Shown here in pieces: positions 34,292 through 44,012 of a stretch of 64,000 bases of DNA (position 1 is the first letter of the stretch; each line of letters begins with the position of its first letter). The DNA comes from Methanomassiliicoccales archaeon (GTDB taxonomy: Archaea; Thermoplasmatota; Thermoplasmata; Methanomassiliicoccales; JAAEEP01): assembly GCA_013415695.1 (NCBI GenBank), contig JAAEEP010000007.1, forward strand, positions 38,088 through 102,087. The letters are read 5' to 3'. A program made the position numbers and the translations under genes. A model generated the notes under the pieces. The model did not search any database. It worked only from the letters and a program-made list of their open reading frames with translations, and was not told the origin of the DNA.

Positions 34292-34717
34292 ATGGTGATA
34301 ATCACACTTATCGGTGAACATCAGGCCAAGGAAGGCGAGGAATTCGTGTACAGAGGTCCTCTGACCGATTGCCGGGAATGTCGATTGAAGGCTGTTTGCT
34401 TCAACCTAGATCCTGGATGCGCATACAAGATCAAGGGAATCAGGGAAGTGAAACACGAATGCCGAATTCACGAGGATGGTGTCCGGGTTGTGGAAGTAGA
34501 AAAGATACCTGTCCAATGCGCTATCGCCTCTAAGTTCGCCATAGAGGGATCGATGATAACCCTGGGAGAGTCCAAGTGCGAGAACATTAGCTGTGCCCAA
34601 TACAGGCTCTGTCATCCACATGGAATGCTCAAGAATTCCAAGTGGAGGGTGGCGTCAATATATGGCGACATAGATTGCCCGGATAAGATGAAGATGATAA
34701 AGGTGGATCTAGAGTGA
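34292..34717 (+). CDS. UPF0179 family protein
   Basis: 141 residues with conserved cysteines: DCRECRLKAVCFNLDPG, HECRIHEDGVRVVEVE, and later CENISCAQYRLCHPHG. The arrangement suggests bound zinc or a Fe-S cluster. The family is confined to euryarchaea and has no known function. ATG at 34292 follows AGGGAGGTG, and the 12-base gap to egsA implies co-transcription. Its stop codon directly abuts the stop codon of the convergent MoaD-like gene. Confidence 0.9.
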   Translation: MVIITLIGEHQAKEGEEFVYRGPLTDCRECRLKAVCFNLDPGCAYKIKGIREVKHECRIHEDGVRVVEVEKIPVQCAIASKFAIEGSMITLGESKCENISCAQYRLCHPHGMLKNSKWRVASIYGDIDCPDKMKMIKVDLE

Positions 34718-34963
34718 TCACCCACCAGTGACCGGGGGGAGAAAAGAGACCTCATCGCCCTCTTTCAGGATCGAGTCCATTGGTACGCTCCTCTTGTTGA
34801 GAGAAACGACTATTTCATCGCTCTGCAACCTCAATTTTGGGAACATATTCAAGAGCTTGGCCACGAGATCATTCACAGTCGAATCCATGGACATGTCCAA
34901 ATACATCTCGGGGGTACCTGTAACCTCTCTGAAAGAGGAATAGAACTTCACCCGTACGCGCAC
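34718..34963 (-). CDS. MoaD/ThiS-type ubiquitin-like small archaeal modifier protein (second copy)
   Basis: 81 residues starting VRVKFYSSFREVTG and ending FLPPVTGG, the same fold and Gly-Gly tail as the protein at 19.2 kb. I chose GTG 34963; GTG 34993 would overlap the end of purC by 17 bases, and CAGGTGATC lies between the two. It follows purC on the same strand and is probably co-transcribed with it. Role may be molybdopterin sulfur supply, tRNA thiolation or protein tagging. Confidence 0.82.
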   Translation of the reverse strand: MRVRVKFYSSFREVTGTPEMYLDMSMDSTVNDLVAKLLNMFPKLRLQSDEIVVSLNKRSVPMDSILKEGDEVSFLPPVTGG

Positions 34964-34976
34964 GATAATCCCCAGA

Positions 34977-35918
34977 TCACCTGAAGCTCTCACCGGTGAT
35001 CCGCTCGAACATTTCGATGTAGAGTTCGCTGAACTCCTCCACCTTTCCCTCGGGTAGTGGAGGGATCTCTGGTTCTGTAAGCCCCGCCCTTCGAGCGTTC
35101 ATTAGTTCATCGTAGTAGCCGATCTCCTTGTAGTACTTCCTAACCGACTCCTTGCTGAGTTCTAGAAACTCGTTCCCGTGGTAGCAGTCCTCGTCCCACC
35201 ACCTATCCTCGTCAGCAGTACCGAAGGTATCGACCACCATGAGTCGACGCTTCTCATCGAATCCGAATTCCTTCTTTCCATCAACGTGGATGAGGCAACG
35301 CTCCTCCGACTCCTCCATGATCAAGTCGTCGATGCGCTTCGTGATGTCCAAAACCCTCTCGTACTCCTCCTGGGTTAGTCCTGAGATATCAATGGCCTCA
35401 TCACGAGAGAGCAGACGGTCTACCTTCTCCAACTTCGTCGTGGTCTCGTAGAATGTCTTGGGAAGCCTCTCACCGTACTTCACCTTGTGATTGGGAGAGA
35501 AACCCAGTTCTTCCGCGGTGATCTCTCCTCCCTTCACCCTCTCGAACAGCGAACCTGCCACATATTGTCTGGAGATGAACTCGAGCGGTATGAGATAGTT
35601 GGTAGAGGAGCAGGTCAGGGAATCATAATCGTCAATGACCTCGACTTTCTTCACCCTCATGCGATTGGGTGGGACCAGCTCAGTGAAATGCGTGCGGATT
35701 CCATTCTTCCTGAGAAGCTGGAACCAGAAAGCGGCGGTCCTGCAGAGGGTCTCTCCCTTGAAAGGGATGGTCGTGGGTATGATCTTATCGAATACGGAGA
35801 TACTGTCGGTGAAAACGAACTCCAAGGTATTCTCATCGACCTCGTAAACCTCTTTGACTTTTCCCGTCCTAACCAGCTTCATCAGATTACCGTCGAAAGT
35901 AAACGGATATGCGTTCAT
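34977..35918 (-). CDS. purC: Phosphoribosylaminoimidazole-succinocarboxamide synthase (SAICAR synthetase)
   Basis: About 313 residues. RTGKVKEVYEVDE, DSISVFDKIIP, FISRQYVAGSLFERV and the substrate region LIHVDGKKEFG followed by VVDTFGTADEDRWW are PurC signatures. It joins aspartate to CAIR in purine synthesis. The start is unsure: ATG 35918 or ATG 35882 (MKLVRTGKVK, the usual family start); neither has a clear ribosome site, so the message may be leaderless. Confidence 0.93.
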   Translation of the reverse strand: MNAYPFTFDGNLMKLVRTGKVKEVYEVDENTLEFVFTDSISVFDKIIPTTIPFKGETLCRTAAFWFQLLRKNGIRTHFTELVPPNRMRVKKVEVIDDYDSLTCSSTNYLIPLEFISRQYVAGSLFERVKGGEITAEELGFSPNHKVKYGERLPKTFYETTTKLEKVDRLLSRDEAIDISGLTQEEYERVLDITKRIDDLIMEESEERCLIHVDGKKEFGFDEKRRLMVVDTFGTADEDRWWDEDCYHGNEFLELSKESVRKYYKEIGYYDELMNARRAGLTEPEIPPLPEGKVEEFSELYIEMFERITGESFR

Positions 35919-36081
35919 ATTTCTTTTGGTAACCCGGAAACGGAAATACCGGCCATCGCCGATGATTGAAATGACCCAGTTCAATCATGACAGCAGAGAT
36001 GTCGTCACTATTGTGAAGCTCTAAGTATGTAGGAACAATTGAAATATCGGTAACTCAAGATTGTTTTGATTGGAGATTCAA

Positions 36082-36957
36082 GTGAGCAAAATCTATCCGT
36101 ATCCTTCTGGAAAGGGAAAGGTAAAGTGGGTATCTACCGACTGGCTCGATGAGCATCTGGACGATGACATCCTCATCATGGACGTGCAGCCCAACGTACA
36201 CGACTATCTCCAGGAACACATTCCTGGGGCGGTCTACTTGAATGAGAATTTCATCCGTGCATACGGCGTCACCAAACCTGCTGTCTTCCTTCCCCCTGAT
36301 GTTGTAGGGCCGTACTTCAGGAGGGCAGGTGTGACCAATGATCGACCTGTGGTGGTCTACACCGGAAAGGGACCATTCAAGGGATGGGGCGATGGTTTGG
36401 AACAGACCATGATGTCCTACTCTCTTGCTAGGTACGGTCACGACAATGTTCTCCTCTTGGATGGGGGCATCGACAAGTGGAAGACCGAAGGTCGTGAGAT
36501 TGATCAGCTGTTCCCGGTGATCGAAACGGGCGACTTCATGCCCACAGTCCGCAAAGAGTACTTCATTGAATATGAGGAATTCAAAGTGGCAAAAGACAGG
36601 GATGATGTGATCCTATTGGACGCCAGACCACCCGCGTTCTATGAAGGGGGCGGACCCTGGGGCAGACCAGGCCACATTCCTGGAGCTATCAGCTTACCTT
36701 GGTCATCGCTCATGACCAAGGAGAACACTAGGAAGCTCAAGCCCGATGATGAGATACTCTCAATCCTTGAGGAGAAGGGAGTTACCAATGACAAAATGAT
36801 CATCTGCTCCTGCGGTACTGGAAGGGAAGCCACCAACGAGTTCACATTGCTGAAGTGGTACCTTGGCCATCCTAAGGTCAAGATCTACGAGGGCAGCTTC
36901 ACGGAGTGGATCTCTTACCTGGACAACCCGACGGTGATAGGCAAAAATCCCAGGTGA
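36082..36957 (+). CDS. Two-domain rhodanese-type sulfurtransferase
   Basis: 291 residues. The N-terminal rhodanese domain has VVVYTGKGPFKG in the active-site loop and lacks the cysteine; the C-terminal domain has ICSCGTGREATNEF with the persulfide cysteine. This is the thiosulfate/3-mercaptopyruvate sulfurtransferase layout. GTG 36082 has GGAGAT upstream. It ends four bases from the convergent SoxB-like gene, so the two neighbours may both handle reduced sulfur compounds, though they are on opposite strands. Confidence 0.92.
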   Translation: MSKIYPYPSGKGKVKWVSTDWLDEHLDDDILIMDVQPNVHDYLQEHIPGAVYLNENFIRAYGVTKPAVFLPPDVVGPYFRRAGVTNDRPVVVYTGKGPFKGWGDGLEQTMMSYSLARYGHDNVLLLDGGIDKWKTEGREIDQLFPVIETGDFMPTVRKEYFIEYEEFKVAKDRDDVILLDARPPAFYEGGGPWGRPGHIPGAISLPWSSLMTKENTRKLKPDDEILSILEEKGVTNDKMIICSCGTGREATNEFTLLKWYLGHPKVKIYEGSFTEWISYLDNPTVIGKNPR

Positions 36958-36960
36958 GGA

Positions 36961-38406
36961 TTAGACGGCCACAACAGTCCCGGTGAGTTCAGCGGAGACC
37001 GCATCCCTGGACGAAAGGTAGCCCTTCAGAGCGTCTATAGCGCTCACTCCCAGGTCGATCCTCCGCATTCCGTAACCAAGTGGGATTCCCTGGGTGGTCA
37101 TGAATGCGGCCGAATATGAGCGATTGAGGTCCATGTGTTCGCCCTCCACGAAAATATCCTGGATGCGGTGACCCCTGGGATTCTCGACCTTGAAGTAGAT
37201 GTTGAGGCCTATACATCTTTTAACGTAGCCACCTTGCTGGTCGAATGGGTTCCGGGCAAAGGTTCTATCCAGGCTATCCTCCATCAAGTCCCAGATATCC
37301 TTTCCGGATAGGTCGACCGTGGAAACTGAGGGGTTAGTGGGAACAATGTTCCACAGATCGTTGAGAGTGATCTTACCGGGAGGGACCGGGGATCCGTAAC
37401 GCCATCCGTTGGAGAACGCTAGCTGCGTTCCAGCTGCCTCGCGGATCGCCTGCAGGAGAAGGTTGTCCATGGTCGCCTCCAGAACGGTGTTGCGGTTCAA
37501 GGTAGTGGTGCAATGTCCGACCTCCTCCGATATGAGGTCCTTGCATGGGCCTACTGCATCCTGGACCAACCCTTCTACCTGCTCATCCTGCGGGATGTCA
37601 GGAGTTATAGTTATAAGGCTATGATCGTAACTCCTTATCCTGCCCCTTTCGATATTCACATCCAATCTTCCCAGGAATGAACCATGGCACCCCGATTGGA
37701 TGATGATGGTATCTTTGACTTTCACTGGATGACTGAGCCTGTTGTGAGTATGGCCGCTCAACAACACATCGATGCCCACCACCTCTTCCGCGATCATCAT
37801 GTCCTGAGGGAAGCCCAGGTGTGAGATGAGGATCACAAGGTCCGCCTTGCTTTCCTTACGAAGCCTGCCTATTATGCTGGGAAGCTCGAACCTCCCCAGG
37901 GTGAACCTCAGTCCCTCGCTGAACGAGGAGGGCATGGTCTTGTCCACAATGTTGGATGCCAGTCCCACGATTGCTACATTGAGTCCGTCCATCTCCTTGA
38001 CGATATACGGATCCAAGAATGGTCGGCGAGTCTTCCTGTCGTAGCAGTTTATGCCCAGGACAGGAAAATCCAGTTTCTGGGATAATTTCTTGAGCTGTTT
38101 GGGACCATAGGCGAACTCCCAGTGGGCGGTCATGGCATCGAACTCCATTGCGTTTAGAATCGGTACGACCGCCTCCCCCTGGGTCGTGACCGCGGGATAG
38201 GTCCCATGAATGGTATCGCCGCAGTCCAACGCGAGCACGGAATCTGGTCGCTCGTCCTTGGCCTCCTTGATCAAATGACCTATGCGGGAGAATCCTCCTA
38301 CGGTGTGATATTCCGCCTTGTCGCCGTGCCAGAAGAATTCATTGTGCTCTTCGATATAGGCATGGCTATCATTCATTTGGAATATGGTCAGTTTCTTGTC
38401 CGTCAT
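36961..38406 (-). CDS. SoxB/5'-nucleotidase-like metallophosphoesterase
   Basis: 481 residues. Metal motifs: MNDSHAYIE (11-19), DCGDTIHG (61-68), AHWEFAYG (94-101), ISHLGFPQD, SGHTHN. The third motif is the SoxB form (x-HWEFxYG) rather than the GNHEFD of nucleotidases, and SoxB cleaves sulfate from a carrier-bound thiosulfonate. The C-terminal 5'-nucleotidase-like domain is present. There is no signal peptide, unlike SoxB and UshA, so it would act in the cytoplasm, and no other sox genes are seen. It may have another phosphoester or sulfur ester substrate. Confidence 0.85.
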   Translation of the reverse strand: MTDKKLTIFQMNDSHAYIEEHNEFFWHGDKAEYHTVGGFSRIGHLIKEAKDERPDSVLALDCGDTIHGTYPAVTTQGEAVVPILNAMEFDAMTAHWEFAYGPKQLKKLSQKLDFPVLGINCYDRKTRRPFLDPYIVKEMDGLNVAIVGLASNIVDKTMPSSFSEGLRFTLGRFELPSIIGRLRKESKADLVILISHLGFPQDMMIAEEVVGIDVLLSGHTHNRLSHPVKVKDTIIIQSGCHGSFLGRLDVNIERGRIRSYDHSLITITPDIPQDEQVEGLVQDAVGPCKDLISEEVGHCTTTLNRNTVLEATMDNLLLQAIREAAGTQLAFSNGWRYGSPVPPGKITLNDLWNIVPTNPSVSTVDLSGKDIWDLMEDSLDRTFARNPFDQQGGYVKRCIGLNIYFKVENPRGHRIQDIFVEGEHMDLNRSYSAAFMTTQGIPLGYGMRRIDLGVSAIDALKGYLSSRDAVSAELTGTVVAV

Positions 38407-38505
38407 TCAATCGGTCCCCACTCTTCTACTGTCCGATGAATATTGGATTCTGAATCTCATTAGTTTTTCTGAATGATGAATGATTATCAGATCTCAGGGA
38501 TCTAT

Positions 38506-38859
38506 TCATCCCAGAGGGGAGAAGATGAGCATGCCATCAAGTGAGATCAGGGTAAGCCTGTCGCCTTGTATCTGGTATGAATGTGTCGCCTCTATGAGCT
38601 GAAGGAAATGATCGTGAAGGGATTCACCACCGCAATAGGCCCTGGTCGCTGCCAACGGTCCAAAAGAGAGTGAGTCTTTTCTCAACCTATAGGAACCATG
38701 GGCTCGGTTGCAGTCCACTCTCATCCTGGCATTGCCATCGACCTCTAGAAAGAGCGTGAACAGTCCTTTTTCGGCTTTCAAGGTCCTTTTCCCCAGAACC
38801 ATCTCCTCCAGGCTCCAGATGCGATCGATCACTGGGAGGCTGCTCTTATTCGAATTCAT
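38506..38859 (-). CDS. META (HslJ-like) domain protein
   Basis: 117 residues. One META domain: WSLEEMVLG, VDCNRAHGSYRL (conserved cysteine and Asn) and LSFGPLAATRAYC, SLDGMLIF. Bacterial HslJ is a periplasmic stress lipoprotein; this copy has no signal sequence and so is likely cytoplasmic. Start ATG at 38859 with GGAGCTTCC. It lies between the SoxB-like and KaiC-like genes on the same strand; a link to either is not shown. Confidence 0.85.
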   Translation of the reverse strand: MNSNKSSLPVIDRIWSLEEMVLGKRTLKAEKGLFTLFLEVDGNARMRVDCNRAHGSYRLRKDSLSFGPLAATRAYCGGESLHDHFLQLIEATHSYQIQGDRLTLISLDGMLIFSPLG

Positions 38860-38911
38860 GGAAGCTCCAACTTATTTCGATTGGGAGCTAGACCGATATC
38901 ATATTTCCTAT

Positions 38912-39607
38912 TCAGAAGACCTCAGCCCCAGTGTGAACGAGTATTCCCCCATCACCGATAGAATAGGGCCGTATCCTGCGAGAGTGGTCGGTGCGTCGCA
39001 TCTTGACTACCCTGAGGGTCAGGAGTATCTCCCCCTTGTCCTCAGGTTCCTCATACTGGAGCACCACCACACCGTCCGCGGTGTATTCGACCAAACCGTC
39101 CCTGGAGGCATTGGGGTTCTTGTCGTTCACCTCAGCGGTCATCAGACAAGTCGCGTTCGTCTCCTTTATCATCTGGGTGAGGGCAAAGAGATTGGCGCGT
39201 TTCTCGTGCTCGGTCTCGAAAAGCATGTTGAGTAGCGAGATGGAATCGATGACAATCCTGGAAGCACCGAAGGACTTGATGAACTTGGGAAGATCACTCT
39301 TGATTCTTGATATCGTGGATAGGGCATCCGTAGGTTCCAGCTTGACTATTACCAGCTGTTCCCCCTCGACGGCCGGTCTAAGATCCCAGCCGAATGACTG
39401 GCCATCCATGATGATGGATTCTTCGTCCTCCTCGAGGGTGATGAATATGCCCTTGTCACCCTCCTTGATTCCCTGGAACAGGAACTGCAACCCGAAGGTG
39501 GTCTTTCCCGTACCGAACGATCCCATCACCACAATATTGTGTGATTTGGGGAAACCTCCCCCCAGCATCTCATCGAGTCCAGATATTCCAGTCTTTACCC
39601 TCTCCAC
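38912..39607 (-). CDS. KaiC/RadA-like ATPase
   Basis: 231 residues, one RecA-fold domain. TGISGLDEMLGGGFPKSH, intact Walker A GSFGTGKTT (about 29-37), ITLEEDEES and Walker B IVIDSISLL are typical of archaeal KaiC-like proteins, which are often regulators of motility or signalling. GTG at 39607 lies four bases after the previous stop, so it is translated together with the degenerate partner. Role unknown. Confidence 0.88.
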   Translation of the reverse strand: MERVKTGISGLDEMLGGGFPKSHNIVVMGSFGTGKTTFGLQFLFQGIKEGDKGIFITLEEDEESIIMDGQSFGWDLRPAVEGEQLVIVKLEPTDALSTISRIKSDLPKFIKSFGASRIVIDSISLLNMLFETEHEKRANLFALTQMIKETNATCLMTAEVNDKNPNASRDGLVEYTADGVVVLQYEEPEDKGEILLTLRVVKMRRTDHSRRIRPYSIGDGGILVHTGAEVF

Positions 39608-39611
39608 GATA

Positions 39612-40448
39612 TCACCCTATCCTCTCTGTGTCGATGACCACCAGGCCACTCTGTGAGGTGACCACAGTCGCGAACCTAGCTATCCTCTCTTTGTCGAGAT
39701 GGGGCAGAATGCTCATGAACTTCTCCACATACAGGTAGCGCTGCCTCTTCGAGGATTGCTGGAACTTGCTCCACTCAAACACTAGGGAACCGTCCACCGA
39801 GTCCATGATCATCTTCTGCAGCTTCTTCTCCAGTATATCAACTGCGAGAATGAGATAGATAACCCCGCCCCACCTCTTGGCCATGCGCTGCATGCCTCGA
39901 AGAACGGAGATCAGGTCATTGATCTCTATCTTGGCATTGACTACAAGATCAGTGATCGAATCGATGATGATCAGGCTCTCCGGGGCGTTCTCATCCAGGA
40001 ATTCTACCAGTCCCTCCAGCACATTGTCCTCGGCCTTTGTACCGAAGAGGGACATTTCCCCAGTCCAGCTGCTTGGCACCAGTGTGTGCTTGAAATAGCT
40101 GGCGGAGAAGTCCTTGAAGATCACATTATTCTTGAAAGCCTCGTAGAACTCATCGTTGAAGGAGATTGATATCTCCTGAAGGATGTCCTCCTCGGACCGG
40201 GCAAAGGTCACATAGCAGAGCTTCTCAGGCAGCTTCCGGTTTTTCAGACTCCTACCCAGGAAATAGTCCATGGATTCTGGGTGGTCCTTCACCAGGGCCA
40301 GCTTTGCAGCGGAAGTAAGCGAGAACTCGACCTGCCCAGCTCCCAGTTCTCCAAGTAGGAGCACTACCGAGCCGGCAGGAAATCCTCCGTTGATTATGGA
40401 ATCAAAATCAGCTACCCCAGTGGGGATTCTCTTGATTGGCGCACCCAT
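39612..40448 (-). CDS. KaiC-like ATPase homologue with degenerate P-loop
   Basis: 278 residues. The N-terminus IKRIPTGVADFDSIINGGFPAGS and the Walker B-type strand LIIIDSITDLVV match KaiC-like proteins, but the P-loop is GELGAGQVEF: the Lys-Ser/Thr pair needed for phosphate binding is gone. It is therefore probably not an active ATPase, and its adjacent, intact partner (38912-39607) may form a hetero-oligomer with it. ATG at 40448. Confidence 0.82.
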   Translation of the reverse strand: MGAPIKRIPTGVADFDSIINGGFPAGSVVLLLGELGAGQVEFSLTSAAKLALVKDHPESMDYFLGRSLKNRKLPEKLCYVTFARSEEDILQEISISFNDEFYEAFKNNVIFKDFSASYFKHTLVPSSWTGEMSLFGTKAEDNVLEGLVEFLDENAPESLIIIDSITDLVVNAKIEINDLISVLRGMQRMAKRWGGVIYLILAVDILEKKLQKMIMDSVDGSLVFEWSKFQQSSKRQRYLYVEKFMSILPHLDKERIARFATVVTSQSGLVVIDTERIG

Positions 40449-40560
40449 CCCAACACCTGACTCCGGGTGTATCCTACTCGCTATTTAAAGACCTTTTCTT
40501 TGATTTACATGAACTGGCCTTGCCTTAGAATCTGCTAACGGTGGATAACGGTAATATATC

Positions 40561-40737
40561 TCAGTTATCAATTTCGGAGGTCGTCTCGGTTCCCACCATC
40601 GTTTCCGAGTTTATACGCCTCTTGACAAAATAGAATATGGCATAGGCGAACCCGAAGAATGTGGAAGAACCATTGCTGTACAGCCCGTTGATCAATAACT
40701 CCTCCGCCCTGTCCATTGCCTTGGATATATCCTTCAC
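40561..40737 (-). CDS. Small hypothetical protein (58 residues)
   Basis: GTG at 40737 opens a frame that ends at TGA 40561. The product begins MKDISKAMDRAEELLING, has a short aromatic hydrophobic stretch (TFFGFAYAIFYFV) that could touch or cross the membrane, then a basic patch KRR and a Thr/Glu-rich end. There is no ribosome site, but a TATA-like TATTAAAATC lies about 28 bases before the GTG, as expected for a leaderless gene. Codon use looks like that of neighbours. Confidence 0.5.
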   Translation of the reverse strand: MKDISKAMDRAEELLINGLYSNGSSTFFGFAYAIFYFVKRRINSETMVGTETTSEIDN

Positions 40738-40806
40738 TGAGCAATTATACTTGAGTTTATGATTTTAATATTTTCCGTCCGAGAGAATTCCGAGACTAAC
40801 TTCCTA

Positions 40807-41280
40807 TCATTCGTCACATTCAATGACTTGTAAGATTTTGTCCAGCGCATGAATTGCCGCTGCCCTCTTAATCTCCTCCCGACTTCCAGGAAGGATCATT
40901 TTCTCTACGAACATCTCACTCCGATAGGACAATCCGATATAAGTCAAGCCAACTGGCTTTTCCTCCGTGCCTCCGGAAGGTCCTGCGATGCCCGTGGTGG
41001 AGAGCCCCATATCAGCACCCGCGATCTCCTTCACTCCGATTGCCATCTCCCTGGCGACCTCCTCGCTCACCGTGCCGTACTCGATCATGGTCGATTCTTT
41101 CACACCCAGAAGGGATTTCTTTGAATCGTTGCTGTAAGTCACAAGGCCAACAAGAAAGTACTCGGAGGAGCCCGGTGCATCGGTGATCATATTCGAAACA
41201 AGTCCGCCGGTGAATGATTCTGCCACCGCAAGGGTGATGCTCTTAGCCCTTAGCAGTTCCCCAACCTTCTCTGCGATCAT
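40807..41280 (-). CDS. pncC: Nicotinamide-nucleotide amidohydrolase (CinA C-terminal type)
   Basis: 157 residues. AESFTGGLVSNMITDAPGSS, YSNDSKKSLLGV and TTGIAGPSGGTEEKPVG are the PncC/CinA-C motifs, with catalytic Ser in the first. It deamidates NMN to nicotinate mononucleotide, recycling NAD breakdown products. ATG 41280 follows AGGTGCG. It starts eight bases after nadM, so the two NAD-salvage enzymes are in one operon. Confidence 0.92.
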   Translation of the reverse strand: MIAEKVGELLRAKSITLAVAESFTGGLVSNMITDAPGSSEYFLVGLVTYSNDSKKSLLGVKESTMIEYGTVSEEVAREMAIGVKEIAGADMGLSTTGIAGPSGGTEEKPVGLTYIGLSYRSEMFVEKMILPGSREEIKRAAAIHALDKILQVIECDE

Positions 41281-41288
41281 GAACGCAC

Positions 41289-41855
<567 letters not shown>

Positions 41856-41904
41856 TTAAGAGATTCGCTGAGAAACAAGAATGAATTGAGAATTGGAAGG
41901 TGTT

Positions 41905-43869
41905 TCATGCGGTAGGCATGCGTGATGCAGGACCCGGTCCAAGCTCTACCAGCTTGGTGAGCTTGTTCATGAGGCCTTCTTTCTTCTTGCCGCTCACCAG
42001 GGCGTATCTAAGGACCTCGTTGAGATTCTCTACCGGAATGACCTCGATCACGTCGCGATAGCGGTCTTCAAGCACAACATCCTTGAGGTTGTCCTTGGGA
42101 ATGAGAACCTTCTTCAGTCCGGTCTCCGCCGCCGCTTCTATCTTTGCGGTAACTCCGCCCACGGGCAGCACCACTCCCCTCACGCTCAGCGAGCCGGTCA
42201 TGGCCACTGTCTGATCCACTGGGACGTCCTCGAAAGCAGAGATAACGGCCGTCGCTACCGATATGGAAGCGGAATCTCCCTCCACTCCCTCGTAGGTGCC
42301 CACGAACTGGACATGAACATCGTGGTTGCTAATGTCCTCACCCGTGTATTTCTTGATCAGAGCGGATACGTTCTGGACCGCCTCCTTAGCGATGTCGCCG
42401 AGCTGGCCCGTAGCTATGATCCTGCCGCCGCTCTTTGTCTGAGCGGGCGTCACCTCAGCGACTATGGGCAGGACGATACCCGAATACTCAGACATGCTGC
42501 TGTCTGCGTTAAGCGCGGCCAATCCGTTCACGGAGCCCACTGCCTCACCATCGATGGAGAATGTGCGGTAGAGCTTGCGCATCTCGATGTAGCGGTCCGC
42601 GATCTGCTGCTCCAGGGACTTGGCTATCAACTTCGCCTTTAGCACATGCTCGGCATTCACCATGGAGCAATGCTCTTCCCTGGCTATGTCTCCTGCAACG
42701 CGAACCAGACCCCCGAGCTCCCTCAGTCTGAGGGTCAGCGTTCCCCTGCGACCAGCGCGGCGCTGAGCCTCCTTCAGGATCTCACTCACCGCGGTGCGGT
42801 CGAAGTGCGGGATCTTCTTGTCCTTTGCGACTTCCTGTGCGACGAATCGTATGAGCTTGGTCCTGTTCTCGTGGGTATCGGGCATGGTGGACTTCATGTA
42901 CACCTCGTAGCCGTAACCGCGAATCCTTGAACGCAGGGCGGGGTGCATTCCCCTGATAGCGTCGAGGTTTCCAGCGCAAACCAGCACGAAATCGCAGGGA
43001 ACGGCCTCGCTCTTCACCATGGCGCCCGATGATCGCTCACTCTGTCCAGTGATGGAGAACTTGTGCTCCTGAAGAGCGGTAAGCAGTGACTGCTGGCTCT
43101 CCATGCGAAGCATGTTGATCTCATCTATGAACAGCACGCCCTTGTTGGCCTTGTGAATGGCTCCGACCTCCAACCGCTCGTGGGCTGGTGTCTCCAGACC
43201 CCCGCTTTGGAATGGGTCGTGTTTCACATCTCCCAGCAGCGAACCGGCGTGAGCGCCGGTCGCATCAATAAATGGAGGAATATCACCGTCTTCGTGCGCT
43301 ACTAGCAGCTTCGGGACCATGAAGTTCTCAGATCTATTGCCTGAGTATCTCATTGCGAAGAAGATGATGGCCGCAGCGACGATGCCCATGAGGATTATGG
43401 TAGGATCGTTCATCCCAGATTGGATGTATAGAACCACGGTGAGGGCCACGATCATGAACAATATTGCCGTCATCATGGAGGCTTTCTGCTGCTTTCGCTG
43501 CATGGCCTCTCTCTTCTGGGCATTTACGATCTCCCTGCCTTTTCCAGCAGGAACGACCCTAACCTTAGGCTCGTTGGGATCCTCCGAGTTGTGATAGGCA
43601 ATTACATCCTGTAACTCCTCCCTGGGGAGGAACTCCGTCATTGAATTTGCGAGCATCGACTTCCCAGTGCCCGGGTCGCCGATGAGCATGACATGACGCT
43701 TCTGCTCTGCCGCTTTCTTGATCACCTCAACGGCAGAATCCTGACCGATAACCTGGTCAGCCAGCTTGTCGGGAATCTTGATATCCGCAGTGGTCTGAAA
43801 ATCTTGAGTTGGAATCCAATCCTCGATATTTGCCAGAGATTCATCGATTCCCGAGTCTTCATTACTCAT
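41905..43869 (-). CDS. lonB: Membrane-anchored archaeal Lon protease (LonB)
   Basis: 654 residues. Walker [10 protein letters not shown] at about 58-66, two transmembrane helices inserted in the AAA+ domain (about 129-175), Walker [11 protein letters not shown], and a C-terminal protease domain with catalytic Ser in [10 protein letters not shown] and Lys in [10 protein letters not shown]. It degrades abnormal and regulatory proteins at the membrane. ATG at 43869 follows GAAGGTGAT. Full length for the family. Confidence 0.97.
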   Translation of the reverse strand: MSNEDSGIDESLANIEDWIPTQDFQTTADIKIPDKLADQVIGQDSAVEVIKKAAEQKRHVMLIGDPGTGKSMLANSMTEFLPREELQDVIAYHNSEDPNEPKVRVVPAGKGREIVNAQKREAMQRKQQKASMMTAILFMIVALTVVLYIQSGMNDPTIILMGIVAAAIIFFAMRYSGNRSENFMVPKLLVAHEDGDIPPFIDATGAHAGSLLGDVKHDPFQSGGLETPAHERLEVGAIHKANKGVLFIDEINMLRMESQQSLLTALQEHKFSITGQSERSSGAMVKSEAVPCDFVLVCAGNLDAIRGMHPALRSRIRGYGYEVYMKSTMPDTHENRTKLIRFVAQEVAKDKKIPHFDRTAVSEILKEAQRRAGRRGTLTLRLRELGGLVRVAGDIAREEHCSMVNAEHVLKAKLIAKSLEQQIADRYIEMRKLYRTFSIDGEAVGSVNGLAALNADSSMSEYSGIVLPIVAEVTPAQTKSGGRIIATGQLGDIAKEAVQNVSALIKKYTGEDISNHDVHVQFVGTYEGVEGDSASISVATAVISAFEDVPVDQTVAMTGSLSVRGVVLPVGGVTAKIEAAAETGLKKVLIPKDNLKDVVLEDRYRDVIEVIPVENLNEVLRYALVSGKKKEGLMNKLTKLVELGPGPASRMPTA

Positions 43870-44012
43870 AGATCACCTTCACTGTTCATTACTAATTCGT
43901 CTCATAAAGCTACCACTAATTAAGCTTTCCCATATAGATATGTTTTTAGTCAAAGTAGCCAGATGAGAAAAAAGATCTGGTTCTGAAGGGCCGTTAATCC
44001 TACTTCGAATTC

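Noticed and set aside
36961..38406. UshA-type exported 5'-nucleotidase
   Set aside because: No signal peptide and the third metal motif is of SoxB type, so a periplasmic-like nucleotidase call is not supported.
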